From assembly GCA_031178025.1 (NCBI GenBank), contig JAPSJU010000097.1, forward strand, positions 1 through 7,302: a DNA stretch of 7,302 bases. The letters are read 5' to 3'. Origin of the DNA: Agromyces sp. (lineage in GTDB: Bacteria > Actinomycetota > Actinomycetes > Actinomycetales > Microbacteriaceae). Below the pieces are notes generated by a model. That model saw only the letters and a program-made list of their open reading frames with translations, had not been told where the DNA came from and searched no databases. Of the stretch, positions 1 through 6,487 are shown one piece after another. Position 1 is the first letter of the stretch; each line of letters begins with the position of its first letter. The translations under genes were made by a program, and so were the position numbers.

Positions 1-39
1 CTCGCGCGGACGGCGAGACGCCCTGCGCAGTATCGATTC

Positions 40-45
40 AGGAGA
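40..45 (+). promoter_or_regulatory. Ribosome binding site of yebC
   Basis: AGGAGA lies a few bases before the ATG at 49 and fixes the start of yebC. The rest of bases 1-48 shows no recognisable gene end and no convincing promoter. A short GGCG-AGA-CGCC inverted repeat at 12-22 is too small to call. Confidence 0.7.
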
Positions 46-48
46 CGC

Positions 49-807
49 ATGTCCGGGCATTCCAAGTGGGCGACGACCAAGCACAAGAAGGCCGTCATCG
101 ACGCACGACGAGCGAAGTCGTTCGCGAAGCTCATCAAGAACATCGAGGTCGCCGCGAAGATGGGCGGCGCCGATCTCTCGGGCAATCCGACGCTCGTCGA
201 CGCCGTGCAGAAGGCGAAGAAGACCTCCGTACCGAACGACAACATCGACCGGGCCATCAAGCGCGGTGCCGGCCTGACCGGCGAGTCCATCGAGTACACG
301 ACGATCATGTACGAGGGGTACGGACCGAACGGCGTCGCCCTCCTCATCGAGTGCCTCACCGACAACCGCAACCGAGCCGCGGCCGAGGTGCGCACGCTCA
401 TGTCCCGCAACGGCGGCACGATGGCCGATCCCGGCAGCGTCGCGTACAACTTCGCTCGCAAGGGCGTGATCGTCGTCGGCAAGACCGACGGCCTCACGGA
501 GGACGACGTGCTGGCCGCGGTGCTCGACGCCGGTGCCGAGGAGGTCACCGACGAGGGCGACACCTTCGAGGTCGTCACCGAGGCATCCGACATGGTCGCC
601 GCCCGCACGGCCCTCCAGGAGGCGGGGATCGACTACGACTCCGCCGACGCGGCGTTCGTACCGAACCTCAAGGTCGAGATCGACGCCGAGACGGCGCGCA
701 AGGTGTTCCGCCTCATCGATGCGCTCGAAGACAGCGACGACGTGCAGAACATCTACTCGAACTTCGACCTCAGCCCCGAGGTGCAGGCCGAACTCGAGGC
801 GGAGTAG
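49..807 (+). CDS. yebC: YebC/PmpR/TACO1-family regulatory protein
   Basis: The 252-residue product matches the usual family length of about 240-250. It opens with the signature N-terminus MSGHSKWATTKHKK, then a Lys/Arg-rich helical domain (about residues 10-75). The family hallmark follows at about 88-115: YEGYGPNGVALLIECLTDN and RNRAAAEVR. AFVPNLKVEI and a C-terminal NIYSNFDLS also match conserved family blocks. Members are cytoplasmic and have been described as DNA-binding transcription regulators (PmpR type). More recent work on YebC and mitochondrial TACO1 describes ribosome-associated factors that help translate difficult, proline-rich stretches, so the older label of transcriptional regulator may not fit here. 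The ATG is preceded by a good Shine-Dalgarno. The gene stands 9 nt before ruvC, the usual arrangement in Actinobacteria and many other bacteria, which suggests co-transcription. Family assignment is firm; the molecular role in this organism is not shown by the sequence. Confidence 0.96.
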   Translation: MSGHSKWATTKHKKAVIDARRAKSFAKLIKNIEVAAKMGGADLSGNPTLVDAVQKAKKTSVPNDNIDRAIKRGAGLTGESIEYTTIMYEGYGPNGVALLIECLTDNRNRAAAEVRTLMSRNGGTMADPGSVAYNFARKGVIVVGKTDGLTEDDVLAAVLDAGAEEVTDEGDTFEVVTEASDMVAARTALQEAGIDYDSADAAFVPNLKVEIDAETARKVFRLIDALEDSDDVQNIYSNFDLSPEVQAELEAE

Positions 808-816
808 CCGATCGCC

Positions 817-1425
817 GTGCGCGTGCTCGGCATCGACCCAGGCCTGACGCGCTGCGGCGTGGGCGTCGTCGATGTCGAGCCGAACCGCACCGCCCGGCTC
901 GTCGACGTCGTCGTGCTCCGCTCGCCGGCAGAGCTCGACACGCCTCGCCGGCTCGCTCGCATCGCCGAGGGGCTCGAGGCGATCATCGACGAGCACCGCC
1001 CCCACGCCGTGGCGCTCGAGCGCGTCTTCGCCCGCAGCGACGTGTCGACCATCATGGGGACCGCGCAGATCTCCGGCGTGGCCATGCTCATCGCAGCCCG
1101 CCGGTCGCTCCCGGTGGCCCTGCACACGCCGAGCGAGGTGAAGGCCGCCATCACCGGATACGGCCGGGCCGACAAGGCGCAGGTGGGCGCGATGGTGGCG
1201 CGCATCCTCGGCCTCGACGCCGTGCCGAAGCCGGCGGATGCCGCCGACGCGCTCGCCCTGGCGATCTGCCACGCCTGGCGCACGGGAGGGGTGGCCGGTG
1301 CCGCCGTGGCCGACGCGAAGGCGCCCGTGCCGGAGGGCACCGTGCTCACGCCGGCGCAGCGTGCATGGATCGCCGCCGAGCGTTCCGCCGCCGTGTCGGG
1401 AGCGGCCCGTAGGCTGAAGGAGTGA
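817..1425 (+). CDS. ruvC: Holliday junction resolvase RuvC
   Basis: RuvC is the dimeric, Mg2+-dependent endonuclease that cuts Holliday junctions symmetrically after RuvAB branch migration. The four catalytic acidic residues of the RNase H-like fold are all visible: Asp7 in MRVLGIDPGLTRCG, Glu68 in ALERVF, and Asp141 and Asp144 in PADAADALALAICH. This is the same pattern as Asp7/Glu66/Asp138/Asp141 of the E. coli enzyme. The protein has 202 residues, about 30 more than E. coli RuvC. The extra part is an Ala-rich tail after about residue 160, containing VLTPAQRAWIAAERSAA. The start is GTG, chosen because IDPG must fall at residues 6-9. Its purine-rich ribosome site (GGCGGAG, about 798-804) lies inside the last codons of yebC, 12 nt from the GTG. 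The stop overlaps the ruvA start by 4 nt. Confidence 0.97.
   Translation: MRVLGIDPGLTRCGVGVVDVEPNRTARLVDVVVLRSPAELDTPRRLARIAEGLEAIIDEHRPHAVALERVFARSDVSTIMGTAQISGVAMLIAARRSLPVALHTPSEVKAAITGYGRADKAQVGAMVARILGLDAVPKPADAADALALAICHAWRTGGVAGAAVADAKAPVPEGTVLTPAQRAWIAAERSAAVSGAARRLKE
1410..1424 (+). promoter_or_regulatory. Start region of ruvA with abutting Shine-Dalgarno
   Basis: The purine run GAAGGAG (1416-1422) touches the ruvA GTG codon, sharing its G, so it is too close for normal initiation. The only better-spaced candidate is the short AGG at 1411-1413, 8 nt away. Initiation on ruvA therefore probably relies on ribosomes finishing ruvC at the overlapping GTGA (1422-1425). The conserved N-terminus MISSLRG argues against moving the start downstream to the GTG at 1446. 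Confidence 0.5.
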
Positions 1426-2045
1426 TCTCCTCTCTCCGTGGCCGCGTGCTCAGCTCGGCCGGCAGCTCGGTCGTGATCGAGGTCGGTGGCGTCGGATTCC
1501 ACGTGCACACCACGCCCGCGCTCGCCCTCGCGAGTCGGGAGGGGAGCGAGCTCGCGGTGCACACGAGCCTCGTGGTCCGTGAAGACGCATTGACGCTCTT
1601 CGGCTTCGCGAGCCGCGCCGAACTCGAGGTCTTCGAACTGCTCATCGGCGTGACCGGCGTGGGGCCCAAGTCGGCGCTCGGCGTGCTGTCGTCCCTCTCT
1701 CCCGAACAGGTGGCCGGCGCGGTCCAGGCAGATGACGACGCCGTGTTCCGCAAGGTCAGCGGCATCGGCCCGAAGACGGCGAAGCTCATCACGGTGTCGC
1801 TCGCCGGCAAGCTCATCGCGACGAGCACGGTCGCCGCGCCGCAGTCGACGATCGTGTCCGGCACCGCCGCGGAGAGCGTGCTCGCCGCGCTCACGGGGCT
1901 CGGGTGGTCGGAGCGGGTCGCCGCCGACGCGGTCGACGAGACCATGGCCGCCGCATCCGAAGCGGACGCCGCGTCGGTGCCCACGCTGCTGCGCCTGACG
2001 CTCGCCCGGCTCGGACCCGCCCAGCAGGCCGGGAGGGCGCGATGA
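1422..2045 (+). CDS. ruvA: Holliday junction branch migration DNA-binding subunit RuvA
   Basis: RuvA forms a tetramer that grips the four-way junction and loads RuvB rings on opposite arms. The 207-residue length and domain order are typical. Domain I is an OB fold (about 1-62, starting MISSLRG, with VEVGGVGFHV-like strands seen as IEVGGVGFHVHT). It carries the acidic pin residues Glu54-Asp55 in VVREDALTLFG, matching Glu55/Asp56 of E. coli, which help separate strands. Domain II has two helix-hairpin-helix motifs, LIGVTGVGPKSAL (about 74-86) and VSGIGPKTAKLI (about 112-123). An Ala/Thr-rich linker follows (about 134-149), then domain III (about 150-197, ESVLAALTGLGWSE), which contacts RuvB. 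The start is GTG at the 4-nt overlap with ruvC. The stop overlaps the ruvB ATG as ATGA, so ruvC, ruvA and ruvB look translationally coupled. Confidence 0.97.
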   Translation: MISSLRGRVLSSAGSSVVIEVGGVGFHVHTTPALALASREGSELAVHTSLVVREDALTLFGFASRAELEVFELLIGVTGVGPKSALGVLSSLSPEQVAGAVQADDDAVFRKVSGIGPKTAKLITVSLAGKLIATSTVAAPQSTIVSGTAAESVLAALTGLGWSERVAADAVDETMAAASEADAASVPTLLRLTLARLGPAQQAGRAR

Positions 2046-3148
2046 CCCGCGACGGGGCGGGGGATCGCGGCGCGTCCCACTCGAGCACGTTCGACGACCG
2101 CCCGATCGAGGAGGACGGGATCGACCTGACCGACCCCGCGCTCGTCTCCGAAGCCGAGCTCGCCTTCGAGGGGGCGCTGCGACCCAGGAGCCTCGCCGAG
2201 TTCGTCGGACAGACACGGGTGCGCGGGCAGCTGCAATTGCTGCTCACCGCGGCGACGCTGCAGCAGCGCACACCCGACCACATCCTCCTCGCCGGCCCGC
2301 CGGGGCTCGGCAAGACGACACTCGCGATGATCGTGGCGTACGAGGGTGGGCGGCCCCTGCGGATGTCGAGCGGCCCCGCCATCCAGCACGCCGGCGACCT
2401 CGCCGCCATCCTCAGCTCGCTCGTGCCCGGCGAGGTGCTCTTCATCGACGAGATCCATCGCATGGCCCGGTCGGCCGAGGAGATGCTCTATCTCGCGATG
2501 GAGGACTTCCGGATCGACATCATGGTGGGCAAGGGGGCCGGCGCGACGTCCGTGCCCCTCGACCTCGCGCCCTTCACGCTCGTCGGGGCCACGACGCGCG
2601 CGGGCCTGCTTCCCAATCCGCTGCGCGATCGGTTCGGCTTCACGGCGCACCTGGAGTTCTACGACGAACCCGAGCTCGAGCAGGTGCTCGCCCGGGCCGC
2701 GACCCTGCTCGGACTTCCCATCGACGGCGAGGCGATCGCCGAGATCGCGGGTCGCTGCCGGGGAACCCCGCGCATCGCCAACCGACTCCTGCGCCGGGTG
2801 CGCGACTACGCGCTCGTGCACGGCGGCGGAGCGGGCGTGGGGGCGGTGCGGGCGGCCCTCGAACTCTACGACGTCGACCCGCTGGGACTCGACCGGCTCG
2901 ACCGCGCCGTCATGCTGACGATCCTCACCCGGTTCGGCGGGGGACCGGTGGGCCTCAACACCCTCGCGGTCTCGGTCGGCGAGGAGTCGGAGACGATCGA
3001 GGCCGTCGTCGAGCCGTTCCTCGTCCGGATCGGCCTCATCACCCGCACCCCCCGGGGCCGCGTGGCGACGCCGTCCGCATGGCGCCACTTCGGCCTCGCT
3101 GAGGGCGCTCCCGGCGCCGCGACGGCGCTTCCGATCGATGACCTATAA
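2042..3148 (+). CDS. ruvB: Holliday junction branch migration ATPase RuvB
   Basis: RuvB is the hexameric AAA+ motor that drives branch migration with RuvA. The ATG at 2042 has GGGAGG at 2031-2036, 5 nt away, giving 368 residues. An open frame runs further upstream but lies inside ruvA and lacks family similarity. Visible motifs are: Walker A GPPGLGKTT (85-93), Walker B LFIDEIHR (133-140), sensor I GATTRAG (182-188), and the arginine-finger region PLRDRFG (193-199). Sensor II follows in RGTPRIANRLLRRVRDYA (240-257). The C-terminal winged helix (about 275-350) includes FGGGPVGLNTLA and the DNA-contacting RTPRGR (335-340). The body aligns closely with E. coli RuvB from the PRSLAEFVGQ block (about 48) to the HFGL block. 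The protein is about 30 residues longer than E. coli RuvB (336 residues), from an acidic N-terminal extension (EEDGIDLTD region) and a short tail. The last codons also form a TATAAT box. Confidence 0.97.
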   Translation: MTRDGAGDRGASHSSTFDDRPIEEDGIDLTDPALVSEAELAFEGALRPRSLAEFVGQTRVRGQLQLLLTAATLQQRTPDHILLAGPPGLGKTTLAMIVAYEGGRPLRMSSGPAIQHAGDLAAILSSLVPGEVLFIDEIHRMARSAEEMLYLAMEDFRIDIMVGKGAGATSVPLDLAPFTLVGATTRAGLLPNPLRDRFGFTAHLEFYDEPELEQVLARAATLLGLPIDGEAIAEIAGRCRGTPRIANRLLRRVRDYALVHGGGAGVGAVRAALELYDVDPLGLDRLDRAVMLTILTRFGGGPVGLNTLAVSVGEESETIEAVVEPFLVRIGLITRTPRGRVATPSAWRHFGLAEGAPGAATALPIDDL

Positions 3149-3149
3149 T
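3144..3149 (+). promoter_or_regulatory. Candidate -10 box for yajC-secDF
   Basis: A perfect TATAAT spans the ruvB terminator codon (CTA TAA T). It stands out in DNA of about 70% GC and uses CTA, a Leu codon scarce in such genomes. A start site near 3156 would give a leader of about 65 nt before yajC. No good -35 is seen: the best match is GCGACG at 3119-3124 with a long 19-nt spacer, and there is no extended -10 TG at the right position. It is a plausible but unproven housekeeping-type promoter for the Sec block. Confidence 0.45.
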
Positions 3150-3183
3150 CCAAGAAGGCTTCGCCCTCGCCGCCGTCGATCTC

Positions 3184-3199
3184 GTGCGGTTCACCGCAC
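3184..3199 (+). other. Hairpin in the yajC leader
   Basis: GTGCGG (3184-3189) and CCGCAC (3194-3199) form a perfect 6-bp stem with a TTCA loop. It ends 3 nt before the GGAAGG Shine-Dalgarno candidate (3203-3208) of yajC. That candidate is itself 12 nt from the ATG, longer than usual. The hairpin could shape ribosome access or protect the 5' end of the transcript; no known riboswitch fold is recognised. Confidence 0.4.
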
Positions 3200-3220
3200 A
3201 CCGGAAGGTTCCCTCCCCTC

Positions 3221-3601
3221 ATGACGTTCGATCCGTTCACCATCATCATGCTCGCCGTCCTGGCGGTCCTGATCTTCTTCATGTTCCGCAACTCGCGCAA
3301 GCGTCAGGCCGATGCCCGCGAGCTGCAGTCGAAGGTCCAGCCGGGCGCGACGGTCATGACCAACTTCGGTGTCTTCGGCACCATCCTCTCCATCGACGAA
3401 GAGGAGAACCGGGTCCTCCTCGAGACCACGCCCGGCGTCGTGCTCACCGTGCACCGCCAGACCGTGGCCCGCGTCGTCGAGCCGTCGGCGACCGACCAGG
3501 CCGCCGTGACCACCTCCGTCGAGAGCGGCCCCGAGTTCGGCGAGCGTGTCGACGAGACGCCGAACGACGAGACGCCCGAGATCAAGAAGTCGGACGACTA
3601 A
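3221..3601 (+). CDS. yajC: Preprotein translocase subunit YajC
   Basis: YajC is a small membrane protein that associates with SecDF and the SecYEG channel. The 126-residue product has one N-terminal membrane segment (about residues 6-22, FTIIMLAVLAVLIFFMF). A basic patch, RNSRKRQ, follows and would lie in the cytoplasm. The conserved YajC domain (about 34-88) includes LQSKVQPGATVMTNFGVFGTI and ends near VHRQTVARVVEP. The tail (about 96-126) is acidic and likely disordered. The core is of normal length; E. coli YajC is 110 residues. No upstream in-frame start exists between the ruvB end and this ATG, so the start is clear. The gene opens the yajC-secD-secF block and may have its own promoter overlapping the ruvB stop. 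YajC is not essential in E. coli, and its exact role is unsettled. Confidence 0.95.
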   Translation: MTFDPFTIIMLAVLAVLIFFMFRNSRKRQADARELQSKVQPGATVMTNFGVFGTILSIDEEENRVLLETTPGVVLTVHRQTVARVVEPSATDQAAVTTSVESGPEFGERVDETPNDETPEIKKSDD

Positions 3602-3620
3602 GCTCCCATCCCGAGGCTCG

Positions 3621-3642
3621 GCCCGCGCGTCGCCGCGCGGGC
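3621..3642 (+). terminator. GC hairpin between yajC and secD, weak terminator or processing element
   Basis: GCCCGCGCG (3621-3629) and CGCGCGGGC (3634-3642) form a perfect 9-bp stem of only G-C pairs around a TCGC loop. A G-T pair (3620/3643) can extend it. What follows is TCTTGCAG, which is T-poor, so strong intrinsic termination is doubtful. It could act as a partial terminator that lowers secDF relative to yajC, or as an RNA stability or processing structure. The stem itself is seen directly; its function is inferred. Confidence 0.5.
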
Positions 3643-3664
3643 TCTTGCAGAGAAAGCAGAACAC

Positions 3665-5404
3665 GTGGCTGCAACATCCAAGCGGTCATCCCGGCCGGCC
3701 CCCGTTCGCAAGGCGTGGAGATCGCTCACCTGGCTCGGCGTGATCATCGTCGGTCTGTTCGCGATCAACGCGGCAGGCGTGATCTGGGGTGGCGGTTCAT
3801 GGACGCCGAAGCTCGCGCTCGACCTCGAGGGCGGCACGCAGATCATCCTCGAGCCGAAGGTCGAGACGGGCCAGTCGGTCTCGCAGGAGCAGCTCGACCA
3901 GGCGGTCTCGATCATCCGACAGCGCGTCGACGCCTCGGGCGTCGCCGAGGCGGAGATCAACACCGAGGGCGACAACGTCGTCGTGCGCATCCCGGGTGAG
4001 CTCGACGACCAGACGCGGGCGCGCATCGAGTCGTCGGCGAAGCTCGAACTCCGCGCGGTGCTGCTGGCCGACGCGGCCACGAACCAGTCGATCGACCCGA
4101 GCGCGAGCCCCGAGCCCACGGACGACGCGGCCGCCGAAGAGCTCGAATCGACCCCGACCGCCGAGCCGACCGACGGCAGCGACCCGTCGTGGATCACGCC
4201 CGCCCTGCAGGAGCAGTTCGACAGCTTCAACTGCTCCAGCCTCGACGAGGCGGAGACGAACGTCGCCCCGGCCGACCAGCCGCTCGTCACATGCGACGTC
4301 AACCGCACGGCGAAGTACCTGCTCGGCCCGGTCGAGGCCAGCGGTGCGAACATCGTGGACGCCACGAACGGCATGGTGACCACCCAGACGGGCGCGAGCA
4401 CCGGCCAGTGGGCGGTCAACATCGTCTTCGATGACGAGGGCACGAAGGACTTCGCCGAGGTCAGCACGCGCCTCTTCGGCCTGCAGGGCCAGACACCCCG
4501 CGATCAGTTCGCGTTCGTGCTCGACGGGGCCGTGCTGACGGCACCGCAGATGAACGGGGCGATCACCGACGGCCGGCCGCAGATCACGGGCAACTTCACG
4601 CAGGAGTCATCCAAGTCCCTGGCCGACCAGTTGAAGTTCGGCGCCCTGCCGATCAGCTTCACCGTGCAGTCCTCCGACACGATCTCGGCGACGCTCGGTA
4701 CCTCGCAGCTGCAGTCGGGACTCGTCGCGGGCCTCATCGGCCTGGTCCTGGTCGTGATCTACACGCTCTTCCAGTACCGCGCCCTCGGCTCGGTCACGAT
4801 CGCGTCGCTCATCATCGCGGCGATCATCACCTACCTCATGATCACGATCCTGTCGTGGCGAGAGGGGTACCGACTGTCGCTGGCCGGTATCGCCGGCCTC
4901 ATCGTGGCGATCGGCTTCACCGCCGACTCCTTCATCGTCTACTTCGAACGCGTACGGGACGAGTTGCGCGACGGGCGCCAGCTCGTCGGCGCCGTCGAGG
5001 CCGGCTGGAAGCGCGCATTCCGCACGGTGCTCGCGTCGAAGGGCGTCAACCTGCTCGCCGCCGTCGTCCTCTTCGTCCTGGCGGTCGGCAGCGTGAAGGG
5101 CTTCGCCTACACGCTCGGGCTCACGACCATCATCGATGTCCTGGTCGTGATCCTCTTCACGCACCCGATGCTCCAGCTGCTCGCGCAGACGCGGTTCTTC
5201 TCGAGCGGCAACCCGTGGTCCGGCCTCGATCCGAATGCGCTGGGCGCGGTGTACCGCGGCCGCGCCGAATTCCGCAGGCCCGTCACGGTGCCCGCGAGCA
5301 AGGTGGCCTCGAGCGCGAGGGAAGCGGCGAAGCGCCAGACGATCGCGGAGCGCAAGGCGACCGCGAGCGTCGGCAGCGGGACGAGCGAAGGCAAGGAATC
5401 CTGA
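3665..5404 (+). CDS. secD: Protein translocase subunit SecD
   Basis: SecD pairs with SecF to form a proton-driven RND-type machine that helps release and pull secreted proteins on the outer face of the membrane. The 579 residues show membrane segment 1 (about 21-41), then a large extracytoplasmic region with the LDLEGGTQI motif (52-60) and the P1 subdomain. A low-complexity Pro/Asp/Glu/Thr stretch (about 133-176) and Cys190 and Cys210, which could pair, also lie there. Five more segments follow: about 348-369, 375-397, 404-425, 455-475 and 480-505. Asp421 in GFTADSFIVYFERVRDEL sits where the proton-path Asp of E. coli SecD (Asp519) is found. The cytoplasmic tail is Lys/Arg/Ala-rich and fits actinobacterial SecD. 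The GTG start has only a weak AGAAAG ribosome site (3651-3656); MAATSKRSSRP followed by a basic patch and membrane segment 1 supports it. The stop overlaps secF by 1 nt. Confidence 0.96.
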   Translation: MAATSKRSSRPAPVRKAWRSLTWLGVIIVGLFAINAAGVIWGGGSWTPKLALDLEGGTQIILEPKVETGQSVSQEQLDQAVSIIRQRVDASGVAEAEINTEGDNVVVRIPGELDDQTRARIESSAKLELRAVLLADAATNQSIDPSASPEPTDDAAAEELESTPTAEPTDGSDPSWITPALQEQFDSFNCSSLDEAETNVAPADQPLVTCDVNRTAKYLLGPVEASGANIVDATNGMVTTQTGASTGQWAVNIVFDDEGTKDFAEVSTRLFGLQGQTPRDQFAFVLDGAVLTAPQMNGAITDGRPQITGNFTQESSKSLADQLKFGALPISFTVQSSDTISATLGTSQLQSGLVAGLIGLVLVVIYTLFQYRALGSVTIASLIIAAIITYLMITILSWREGYRLSLAGIAGLIVAIGFTADSFIVYFERVRDELRDGRQLVGAVEAGWKRAFRTVLASKGVNLLAAVVLFVLAVGSVKGFAYTLGLTTIIDVLVVILFTHPMLQLLAQTRFFSSGNPWSGLDPNALGAVYRGRAEFRRPVTVPASKVASSAREAAKRQTIAERKATASVGSGTSEGKES

Positions 5405-6423
5405 TGGCCAATCGGCTCACGACATTCGGCAATGACCTGTACACGGGCAAGCGCTCGTTCAACTTCGTCGGCGGCCGTAAGAAGTGGTATGCCATCGCGG
5501 CGGTGCTGATCATCCTCTCGGCGCTGGTGCCCGTGTTCCGCGGCATCAACTTCAGCATCGAGTTCCGCGGCGGATCCCAGTTCCAGATCGCCGGCGTCGA
5601 GAACGCGACGACCGAGCCGGCGACGGAGGCGGTGGAATCCGTCGTTCCGGATGCCGTGGCCCACGTCACGATCGTCGGCGGTGACGGCGTGCGGGTGCAG
5701 ACCGATCAGCTCGAGCAGCAGGACTCGCGTGCGGTGAGCTCAGCGCTGGCCGAGGCCTACGAGGTCCCCGAGTCCGAGGTCACCTCCTCATTCATCGGGC
5801 CCAGCTGGGGCGCGGATGTCACGAGGCAGGCGCTCGTCGGCCTGATCGCGTTCCTGTTGCTCGCCGGCATCATCATGGCGCTCTACTTCAGGACCTGGAA
5901 GATGTCGCTCGCGGCGATCCTGTCGCTCGTCGCCGACCTCATCATCACCGTCGGCGTCTATGCGGCGGTCGGGTTCGAGGTGAGCCCGGCCGCGACGATC
6001 GGCATCCTCACGATCCTCAGCTACTCCCTGTACGACACGGTGGTGGTCTTCGACAAGATCCGCGAGAACACCGCGGAGGACGGCGAGGAGTCGCGGCGCA
6101 CCTTCGCCGAGTCGGTGAACCTCGCAGTGAACCAGACCCTCGTCCGCTCGATCAACACGAGCGTCGTGGCGGCCCTGCCGGTGGCGGCCATCCTCTTCAT
6201 CGGCGCCGGCGTGCTCGGGGCCGACACCCTGCGTGACATCTCGCTGGCGTTGCTCATCGGCATCCTCGTCGGAACGTGGTCGACGGTGTTCCTCGCCGCG
6301 CCGCTCTACTCGCAGCTGCGCGAGGGCGAGCCGGAGATCCGGCGCCACGACCAGAAGGTGCTGAAGGAGCGCGAGCGTGCCGGGCTGACCGCGGTCCCCG
6401 CAGGGGCCGTGCCGACGGCGTGA
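5404..6423 (+). CDS. secF: Protein translocase subunit SecF
   Basis: SecF is the partner of SecD. Starting at the ATG in the TGATG junction, with AAGGA at 5393-5397 as ribosome site, it has 339 residues. The open frame extends upstream inside secD, but only this start gives the family N-terminus. Membrane segment 1 is at about 29-46, followed by the FRGG motif (54-57, in SIEFRGGSQF). An extracytoplasmic domain runs to about 140, then come five segments at about 143-162, 168-190, 196-216, 253-271 and 276-300. The signature YSLYDTVVVFDKIREN (207-222) contains Asp211. Arg248 lies in LVRSINTS. These match the proton-pathway pair Asp213/Arg247 known in E. coli SecF, so the pump should be active. 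The cytoplasmic tail, about 305-339, is charged and then Ala/Pro-rich. Overlap with secD suggests coupled synthesis of the 1:1 complex. Confidence 0.96.
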   Translation: MANRLTTFGNDLYTGKRSFNFVGGRKKWYAIAAVLIILSALVPVFRGINFSIEFRGGSQFQIAGVENATTEPATEAVESVVPDAVAHVTIVGGDGVRVQTDQLEQQDSRAVSSALAEAYEVPESEVTSSFIGPSWGADVTRQALVGLIAFLLLAGIIMALYFRTWKMSLAAILSLVADLIITVGVYAAVGFEVSPAATIGILTILSYSLYDTVVVFDKIRENTAEDGEESRRTFAESVNLAVNQTLVRSINTSVVAALPVAAILFIGAGVLGADTLRDISLALLIGILVGTWSTVFLAAPLYSQLREGEPEIRRHDQKVLKERERAGLTAVPAGAVPTA

Positions 6424-6456
6424 TGTCCGTCCGAGGCGAGAGCGGCACGAAGCACG

Positions 6457-6474
6457 GTTCGGAACGACGATAAT
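6457..6474 (+). promoter_or_regulatory. Candidate rel promoter with small palindrome
   Basis: GATAAT at 6469-6474 matches the -10 consensus at five of six positions and lies in the 71-nt secF-rel gap. A start near 6480 would leave a short leader of about 15 nt carrying the Shine-Dalgarno. GTTC-G-GAAC (6457-6465) is a 4-bp inverted repeat just upstream, in the spacer, where an operator could lie. No good -35 is visible around 6445-6451. Confidence 0.4.
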
Positions 6475-6482
6475 TGAGTTCT

Positions 6483-6487
6483 GGAGG
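6483..6487 (+). promoter_or_regulatory. Ribosome binding site of the rel gene
   Basis: GGAGG sits 7 nt before the ATG at 6495. It is the best-spaced Shine-Dalgarno in the window and fixes the start. Confidence 0.8.

Noticed and set aside
12..22. GGCG-AGA-CGCC hairpin before yebC
   Set aside because: Only 4 bp, expected by chance in GC-rich DNA, and with no T-tract.
654..666. GTTCG-TAC-CGAAC inverted repeat in yebC
   Set aside because: Half-sites are in the opposite orientation to LexA boxes, and the bases encode the conserved FVPN motif.
757..767. TCGAACTTCGA resembling a LexA box near ruvC
   Set aside because: The half-sites lack the 4-nt spacing of a true box, and the bases encode the conserved SNFD motif of YebC.
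66..1412. 448-residue + strand frame overlapping yebC and ruvC
   Set aside because: Extremely Arg-rich, out of frame with two conserved genes, and with no start signal.
753..2216. 487-residue open frame on the minus strand across ruvC and ruvA
   Set aside because: Composition is Arg/Gly/Ala-rich without domains, and it lies antisense to well-identified genes. It is a GC-driven shadow.
1346..3088. 580-residue minus-strand open frame opposite ruvA and ruvB
   Set aside because: Long only because stop codons are rare in GC-rich DNA. It has no family similarity, and RuvB on the other strand explains the constraint.
3184..3999. 271-residue + strand frame across yajC and secD
   Set aside because: An Arg/His-rich shadow. 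It crosses the yajC-secD gap and has no recognisable domain.
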